A DNA stretch of 64,000 bases from Tolumonas osonensis (lineage in GTDB: Bacteria > Pseudomonadota > Gammaproteobacteria > Enterobacterales > Aeromonadaceae). The notes under the pieces are model-generated. The model saw nothing but the letters and a program-made list of their open reading frames with translations, did no database searches and was not told the origin of the DNA. The stretch covers positions 62,001 to 126,000 of the forward strand of contig NZ_JACHGR010000001.1 of the NCBI RefSeq assembly GCF_014202415.1. Direction: 5' to 3'. Made by a program: the position numbers and the translations under genes. This document shows positions 58,868 through 64,000 of this stretch, one piece after another (the stretch's first letter is position 1; every line of letters begins with the position of its first letter).

Positions 58868-59604
58868 ATATTCTGGCTTGGTGTAAAACTAAAGTTCTTA
58901 ATGATCACTTCCACTTCCTGACCATCGGTTGGTGCCAGCCCCTGCCGTAACCACAGATTGATATGAAGTGGCATCGTCACCTGCGGGATCGCTTTCCGGT
59001 AGTTTTTGGGCGCGAATTGCCAGCTAGCGATTTTGTCGCTGAGTGGCGGTTCGTCACTGCCATTGTCATTGAACATCTGAAAACATACCGTAGTACTATT
59101 CCAGCTATAACGCTGCACCGTATCCGTTCCGGTTGGCGCAACGGCAAACCGCTGAGTGCTCAGAGGTAGCGTGGATACGGCCGGATAGACCGTAAAATTC
59201 CCGAGTGGTGCCGCTGCATCTCCCCATCTGGCCATTTCAATGTCGATTTCATTCTGTCCATCCGGGCCTTGGTAATGAAATAAACCGAGAACGACATTTT
59301 CATTTAATTGATCTAACTGACCACTGACATGCCATTCATAATTACCAAAGCCTTTATTGGTCAGTTGATAAACTTCCGCGGCATACCAGGCCCCGTTCAG
59401 ATAACTTATCTTTAAATGCAATTGTCCGAGTTCATCCACCCAGGCGTTATCCTCACTCCAGTTATTCGGTCCCGGCCCTGCCACCCCGCTTTTCACTTCC
59501 CATTGCTCACCGGCAAACGAGAGGGTTTTCGCCACTACGTTACCCGCCGAACAACACAACCCGGCAAGCAGCCCTAGCCATCCGTATTTCTTTGTTATCC
59601 GCAT
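58837..59604 (-). CDS. Secreted GH16-family beta-glucanase
   Basis: 255 aa with a signal peptide (about 1-25; cleaved near VVAKT). The GH16 catalytic signature is GQNEIDIEMAR, giving nucleophile Glu119, Asp121 and acid/base Glu123. The family includes lichenases and laminarinases that cut beta-1,3- and beta-1,3/1,4-glucans. GGAGG precedes ATG 59604. It is the last gene of a four-gene polysaccharide operon, 52 bp after the HlyD-type gene, suggesting it trims or releases the polymer made by the GT2 synthase. Confidence 0.88.
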   Translation of the reverse strand: MRITKKYGWLGLLAGLCCSAGNVVAKTLSFAGEQWEVKSGVAGPGPNNWSEDNAWVDELGQLHLKISYLNGAWYAAEVYQLTNKGFGNYEWHVSGQLDQLNENVVLGLFHYQGPDGQNEIDIEMARWGDAAAPLGNFTVYPAVSTLPLSTQRFAVAPTGTDTVQRYSWNSTTVCFQMFNDNGSDEPPLSDKIASWQFAPKNYRKAIPQVTMPLHINLWLRQGLAPTDGQEVEVIIKNFSFTPSQNIPTDTASWCQ

Positions 59605-59656
59605 TATTATTGCCTCCGTGCATTGTTATGAAACATGAAATGACCCTGCCATTTCG

Positions 59657-60730
59657 TCAGAATATCGTGCTGATATGCGACCAGACATTATTCCGGGTGT
59701 AATGAAAACGCACCGATACCGACAGGCCCTCAATCACTTGTGCCGGCATGTGCTCCAGTGTTAACACCACTTTCAGTGCGGCCTTGTTATTCTCGAACGG
59801 GCCGGCCAGTTGCGCCGGCACCTTCTCGGTGATTTTAGTCGGTTCACTCACCGTGGCGGCGATGGTTTCACCATCCGGTAATGACACGGTTGCCTGTTGT
59901 CCGATAGCGGAGAATTGCACGTCAGAAGGCGTCAGATAAGCTACCACCACCGGTTGTGAACGAATGGCATACAACATTAACGCGTCGCCGCTACGCACCG
60001 TCATCCCCGGCTGTACCAGCACATCTTTGACTTCCCCATCCATCGGGGCCACAACCTGCAGCTCCGCTTGTCTGGCTTTCAGCAGTTGTAAACGTAGTTT
60101 GAGTTCGTTCAGATACTGCGCCGCGCTGCCGCTGATTTTATCCTGGTTCAGCGCGTACAGATTGCGGTTGCTTTCCAGCAGCAACAATTCGGCATTCATT
60201 TTCAGCTGACTGACATTGGCCCATTGTTCTAACTGCAACAATCCGTCCTGATTGAAATTCATGTATTTCTGATACAACGCGCTTTTTTCCTTCAGATCCG
60301 CATCGGCAATATCAATTTTCTGTTTCAGTAGTGTTTCCTGTTTTACCCAGTCATCGGTTAATGTTTTTTCCAATGACGAAATGTTATTTTCCAGTTGCTT
60401 TATTTCTGCCTGTAAAACCGGTTTATCCAGACTAATCAGCACATGACCCTGTTTCGCCGACTGTCCCTGTCTGATATTGACGGCAGAAATAACGGCATCC
60501 TGGCTGGCCTGAATATGTAATGGCTCCGTTGTCAAAATACCCGGCGATGCCACAACCACTTTATCTTTCGTGATATACCAGACGAAAATCAGCACCGGGC
60601 TGATAATTAAAAACAGAATCAGATACCAGCGGAAACGAAATGCAACCCGTTTTCCTGCGCCATAATTGATATTCACACCGCCGTGCTGTGCGGGATTTCT
60701 TTGTTTGTCGAGATGAAATTTGATTTTCAT
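59657..60730 (-). CDS. HlyD-family membrane-fusion protein (BgsB/Alg44-like role)
   Basis: 357 aa. One transmembrane segment (about 34-53) anchors a periplasmic part with a biotinyl-lipoyl-like half (ASQDAVISAVNIRQGQSAKQGHVLISLD), a long coiled coil (about 105-215, many Leu/Gln/Lys) and a second lipoyl half plus beta-barrel (APMDGEVKDVLVQPGMTVRSGD), each quoted only in part. No PilZ domain is seen, unlike Alg44. It is 1 bp after the GT2 gene. Probably carries polymer across the periplasm. Confidence 0.85.
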   Translation of the reverse strand: MKIKFHLDKQRNPAQHGGVNINYGAGKRVAFRFRWYLILFLIISPVLIFVWYITKDKVVVASPGILTTEPLHIQASQDAVISAVNIRQGQSAKQGHVLISLDKPVLQAEIKQLENNISSLEKTLTDDWVKQETLLKQKIDIADADLKEKSALYQKYMNFNQDGLLQLEQWANVSQLKMNAELLLLESNRNLYALNQDKISGSAAQYLNELKLRLQLLKARQAELQVVAPMDGEVKDVLVQPGMTVRSGDALMLYAIRSQPVVVAYLTPSDVQFSAIGQQATVSLPDGETIAATVSEPTKITEKVPAQLAGPFENNKAALKVVLTLEHMPAQVIEGLSVSVRFHYTRNNVWSHISTIF

Positions 60731-60731
60731 A

Positions 60732-62063
60732 TCAGAAACGCTTTCCTCTTTTTAATACCCACCACGGCGCCATATTGCTTTCCTCATGACTACGCCGGAT
60801 CTGTTCATTGAACACGGCAACGGCATTGATTATCCGCATGACAAAGCCATACAGCGGATAAAAAGGCAGCCATTTCAGATAATGAATATCCTTGTCGGGC
60901 CGCTCGGAAACGGCAAGCAGAAACACCAGAAAATGCAGCACGGTTAAAAACAGATAACACAAATACTGAATGGCAAATCCGGCAACGACCACCGGTGCCG
61001 GATAATTAATGAAAACCCACACGGTGTATAAAACAACCAGATAAGGCAGCAGGATATTCTGGACTACGCCATAGAGCACCGTGGAGATATAATTTTTCCA
61101 GCCCAGCAACCGGGGGGACAATCCCTGTTTATGTTTTCGCAGATAAAGAAAATAGAGGTCCCCATCCCACCTTATTCTTTGCATGAACAAAGATTTAAAC
61201 GTAACCGGAACATCGGTGTATCCCATGGCATGCGTTGCAAAGGGGATTCTTAAACCGGGATGTCTGGCCATATATTGTTTAATACGCAGCGTCATATCCA
61301 GATCTTCACCCGAGTGCGTATCCCATCCGCCAATCTGGCGGACAAACCGGGTGCGAAAGGCACCAAAGGCACCGGAAATGCTGTTGATAATGTTCCATTC
61401 CGCCAGCCCGGTTTTAGCCCCATGCAACGAGATCATGTATTCCATGGCCTGCATACGGGAAACCAGACTCGCTTTGTCATTTCTAACCCGCAACGCGCCA
61501 CCCACCGCCGGCACATCAGGGTCGGTAAACTCCTTTACCACCTGGCCGACCATATCATTATCAAATGACGTATCGGCATCCAAAGCAAAAAACAGCTCGC
61601 CTCTGGCAATACGTAACGCGGCATTGGAGGATGACACCCGCCCTCCGCGCTGCCATTTCGGCAGAATAATCAGATTCCGGCGCGGATAACGCGCCACAAT
61701 ATCCCGGCACTCCAGCGCAGCCTGATAAGTGTGCGTGTTCACACTGGCACCATCAACCACCGCAATAATCTCGATATGGCCGCTATAGAGCTGTTCACAC
61801 AGTGTCAGGATCGTCTTTTTGATATCCTCACCTTCGCTGTAACAGGTAATGCCGCAGGTCACGACCGGCCGGTAATACGGTTTTTCCCGCTCATGGTGTT
61901 TACGCCAGAACCAGCGGCCGATACCCAGCAGTACCATCAGACTCAGCGGCACATCAAATATCAGAAACATTGGCAGAAATAAGGCGACCGCCGACAGATC
62001 CGACAATAAGGTATGTTTAAACTGCAGAAAAAAATGACCGATTATCAGCAGCTGATCACTCAC
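60732..62063 (-). CDS. GT2-family processive polysaccharide synthase
   Basis: 443-aa inner-membrane glycosyltransferase family 2. An N-terminal helix pair (about 10-50) leads to the cytosolic catalytic domain with VDGASVN, FALDADTSFDND (DxD), SGEDLDM (catalytic GED) and MQRIRW, the QxxRW motif of processive synthases; four C-terminal helices follow. It resembles the cellulose/curdlan/BgsA/Alg8 group. Start is GTG 62063, overlapping the upstream stop (GTGA). It lacks a long C-terminal regulatory tail. Product probably a beta-glucan, given the GH16 neighbour. Confidence 0.88.
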   Translation of the reverse strand: MSDQLLIIGHFFLQFKHTLLSDLSAVALFLPMFLIFDVPLSLMVLLGIGRWFWRKHHEREKPYYRPVVTCGITCYSEGEDIKKTILTLCEQLYSGHIEIIAVVDGASVNTHTYQAALECRDIVARYPRRNLIILPKWQRGGRVSSSNAALRIARGELFFALDADTSFDNDMVGQVVKEFTDPDVPAVGGALRVRNDKASLVSRMQAMEYMISLHGAKTGLAEWNIINSISGAFGAFRTRFVRQIGGWDTHSGEDLDMTLRIKQYMARHPGLRIPFATHAMGYTDVPVTFKSLFMQRIRWDGDLYFLYLRKHKQGLSPRLLGWKNYISTVLYGVVQNILLPYLVVLYTVWVFINYPAPVVVAGFAIQYLCYLFLTVLHFLVFLLAVSERPDKDIHYLKWLPFYPLYGFVMRIINAVAVFNEQIRRSHEESNMAPWWVLKRGKRF

Positions 62064-63406
62064 GAAGTAAATTCCCCGAGCAACTGCTGTACCCAGATGG
62101 TCGCATTATCATCTAATGTCGGGTCCGGCAACGCGCGCAGTCTGAAATCAAGCCGCAGATGCTGTGTCGTCTGTTCTTCACTTAAGGCGATGAGTTTGCC
62201 GGTGATCACACTGACATGATTGGCCGGTGTATTCGGCAGGAAAAACAGCAGCATATCATCCCGGTAATGACAACAGACATCCGTCACCCGCAATACCGAT
62301 TGCAGACGCTGCGTCAGGGCATCAATCCGGGTGATCGCTTCCGCCTCGCCCAATTGATAAATCACGGTGGCCAACTCGGTATACCGCAGCGCCACGACCA
62401 AGTGCGAATTCTGATGACGCAACGCCAGTTTGTTTTGCCACAGTAACAGCCAGTAAAAATGCTCTTCCGTAACGTGCGCGCCGATCCATTCCGGGATCAG
62501 ATTTCGCTGGGCGCCATTGCGCATATACATCACACCGCTATCAGTCAGTTTGTAGTGCCGGATAGACCGCACGATCAACTGCTCCGGTGTCTGTTCATGC
62601 CCGGACTCCAGACAACGCACCTTGACCGCACCATCCACAAACAAGGCATGACAGCTGTGACAGCGGTAATTTTCCAGCGGGCGATCGTAATCCACCCCGA
62701 TATGCCGTAACTGGCTGAGACAATTCGGGCAGGAAAGATGACCGCTATGTAAGAAGTCGGTCTGTGTGGCCACATGACCACAGGCGAAACAATGCAGGGC
62801 TGATTCCGCCGCCACATCAATGCTGCCGCATTCCGGACAGGCTTCGACATAATTCAGATGGCCGCTGTGACAAACAGAACAATAACGCACCCGATCCACC
62901 AGCGTGGCGCCTTCGATCAGGCCTTCCCGTTCCAGCGAGTGAAGCCAGGGAAACAATTCATTGTCCTGATCCACCCAGAGCGCCGCCAGCGGATAATCAT
63001 ACAGACGGGGGCTTTCCGGATGCGGTTTCGCCATCAGGGTTCGTCCCGGCCATAACCAGAGATACGTCAGTAAGCGTTCCGTCAGCCCTTTTTCCGGATC
63101 CACCTTTAATATCTGATAGCGCTGCTCAAACTGTTCTATCCTGATCAGGAGATCATCCGGCGGCAGACCATCCGATAAATACGGGGATAACGGACTTGGC
63201 TGCACAGTAAAAACCGGAAACGCAAACCAGTGGGGATGCTGTCTGATATGGATTAATAACGCATCCTGTTGTTGCGGATCTGCCGGATCAAGAATGAAGC
63301 AGGCCGTTCCATGGATGACATCAGGTAATGAAGTGTACTGAAGTACCGGCAGTGGATGACGCAGAATATTATTTGACGCCTGTGACCCTATCAGTAATAA
63401 CTTCAT
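62060..63406 (-). CDS. TackOD1-type zinc-ribbon protein with degenerate GGDEF-like end
   Basis: 448-aa soluble protein. The N-terminal ~100 residues resemble a receiver-like alpha/beta fold (LLLIGSQAS, FILDPADP). The centre (about 170-260) has four Cys pairs, CSVC/CPEC, CFAC/CPNC and CHSCH, read as zinc ribbons of the TackOD1 family. The C-terminal ~150 residues look like a nucleotide-cyclase fold without a GGDEF motif (TRIDALTQRLQSVLR, CCHYRDDMLLFFLPNT). First gene of the operon, coupled to the synthase; probably a regulator of it. Confidence 0.72.
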   Translation of the reverse strand: MKLLLIGSQASNNILRHPLPVLQYTSLPDVIHGTACFILDPADPQQQDALLIHIRQHPHWFAFPVFTVQPSPLSPYLSDGLPPDDLLIRIEQFEQRYQILKVDPEKGLTERLLTYLWLWPGRTLMAKPHPESPRLYDYPLAALWVDQDNELFPWLHSLEREGLIEGATLVDRVRYCSVCHSGHLNYVEACPECGSIDVAAESALHCFACGHVATQTDFLHSGHLSCPNCLSQLRHIGVDYDRPLENYRCHSCHALFVDGAVKVRCLESGHEQTPEQLIVRSIRHYKLTDSGVMYMRNGAQRNLIPEWIGAHVTEEHFYWLLLWQNKLALRHQNSHLVVALRYTELATVIYQLGEAEAITRIDALTQRLQSVLRVTDVCCHYRDDMLLFFLPNTPANHVSVITGKLIALSEEQTTQHLRLDFRLRALPDPTLDDNATIWVQQLLGEFTS

Positions 63407-63563
63407 CTATATCCAATACCAAGACAATAAGTTGAATGATCCGGCGAATATACCAATAAAAATCATTTGATATACATAAAATATGTAATCAAATGTAATA
63501 AGGTGCGCCACGCCAAATTTTATTATCATTGAACAAGTTATCCGTCATAAGAAGGATCAGGTC

Positions 63564-64000
63564 ATGCTCTATCTCTACTCTCCCGAGCAACAGGATCATT
63601 ATCACCGCCTGCTGCAGGAAGCCCTGCCTGACTGGTCAGTAGCCAGCTGGCCGCAGGAGGTTAATACCGAAGCCGTCACCCATGTTGTAACCTGGAAACC
63701 GCCGGTCAATTTCTTCAGCCGTTTCCCCAATCTGCAGGTCATTTTCACACTGGGCGCCGGGGTAGATAAGTTTCTGCAGCGGGACGATATACCGGACCAC
63801 GTGACGATCATCCGGCTGACCGATGCCGGGATGGCACAGCAGATGACGGAATACGCCCTGTATGGTCTGCTGCATTATCAGCGGCAGATGGATATTTATC
63901 GCCGGCAGCAACAGGCGGGAATCTGGCAACCACAACCAACCCGGCTGGCCAGAAACACCCGCGTGACCGTGCTCGGATTAGGTCAGCTGGGTATGCAGGT
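63564..64000 (+). CDS. ghrA: Glyoxylate/hydroxypyruvate reductase A-like protein, N-terminal part
   Basis: The first 145 residues of a D-2-hydroxyacid dehydrogenase; the frame is open at the window edge. HVVTWKPPVNFF, FTLGAGVDKFL and ALYGLLHYQRQMD match GhrA, and the last visible residues VTVLGLGQLG begin the NAD(P)-binding Rossmann loop. GhrA reduces glyoxylate and hydroxypyruvate. AGAAGGA at 63550-63556 supports ATG 63564. Divergent from the polysaccharide operon. Confidence 0.88.
   Translation, partial: MLYLYSPEQQDHYHRLLQEALPDWSVASWPQEVNTEAVTHVVTWKPPVNFFSRFPNLQVIFTLGAGVDKFLQRDDIPDHVTIIRLTDAGMAQQMTEYALYGLLHYQRQMDIYRRQQQAGIWQPQPTRLARNTRVTVLGLGQLGMQ

Overview
The window comes from a gammaproteobacterium. 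Gene content and order (GntR-regulated edd-eda, cvpA-purF, hinT-lpoB-thiK, a leuL attenuator before leuABCD, thiBPQ) together with a full molybdenum-nitrogenase cluster fit Aeromonadales, most likely a Tolumonas-like organism. That assignment is inference from gene content; no rRNA is present. Both ends cut genes: edd at the left edge and a ghrA-like dehydrogenase at the right edge.

Layout. 1-5.4 kb: Entner-Doudoroff edd-eda facing its repressor gntR (with a palindromic operator), psiE, dps, a ZIP metal transporter, and cowN, which protects nitrogenase from CO and lies about 37 kb from the nearest nif gene. 5.4-18.4 kb: housekeeping genes (purF, cvpA, ygiQ, slt, raiA, thiK-lpoB-hinT), a duplicated QueD-like protein and a dihydroorotase. 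18.4-26.3 kb: tRNA-Pro(GGG), small and poorly known genes, a three-gene unit (pyruvyl-transferase-like, membrane protein, metallo-beta-lactamase fold) and selO. 26.5-31.4 kb: leuLABCD with a transcription attenuator. 31.5-39.7 kb: a Fur-box TonB receptor, then a run combining an SbmA/YddA-type ABC protein, a periplasmic transglutaminase-like protein and thiBPQ. 39.7-42.9 kb: phoH-PIN, an orphan YafN-type antitoxin, a VOC protein and a cyclophilin-like protein.

42.9-55.8 kb is the nitrogen-fixation region, nearly all on the minus strand: nifHDKTY, nifENX-fdxB and iscA-nifUS. A plus-strand flavoprotein gene sits between fdxB and iscA. I find a sigma-54 -24/-12 element and a NifA-type TGT-N10-ACA site ahead of nifH, nifE and iscA, so the cluster probably makes three NifA-activated transcripts. 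Each spacer in nifH-D-K-T can fold into a hairpin on the minus strand, which could set the ratio of Fe protein to MoFe protein to accessory proteins. nifB, nifV, nifA/L, nifM and nifQ are not in the window.

56.1-64 kb: periplasmic alpha-amylase malS, with MalT-like boxes in the spacer it shares with nifH, then tpx. Next comes a tight minus-strand operon: a TackOD1/degenerate-GGDEF protein, a GT2 polysaccharide synthase, an HlyD-type membrane-fusion protein and a secreted GH16 beta-glucanase. This set resembles the BgsA/BgsB mixed-linkage beta-glucan machinery, but with an unusual putative regulator and a built-in hydrolase. It is the best candidate here for a little-described system.
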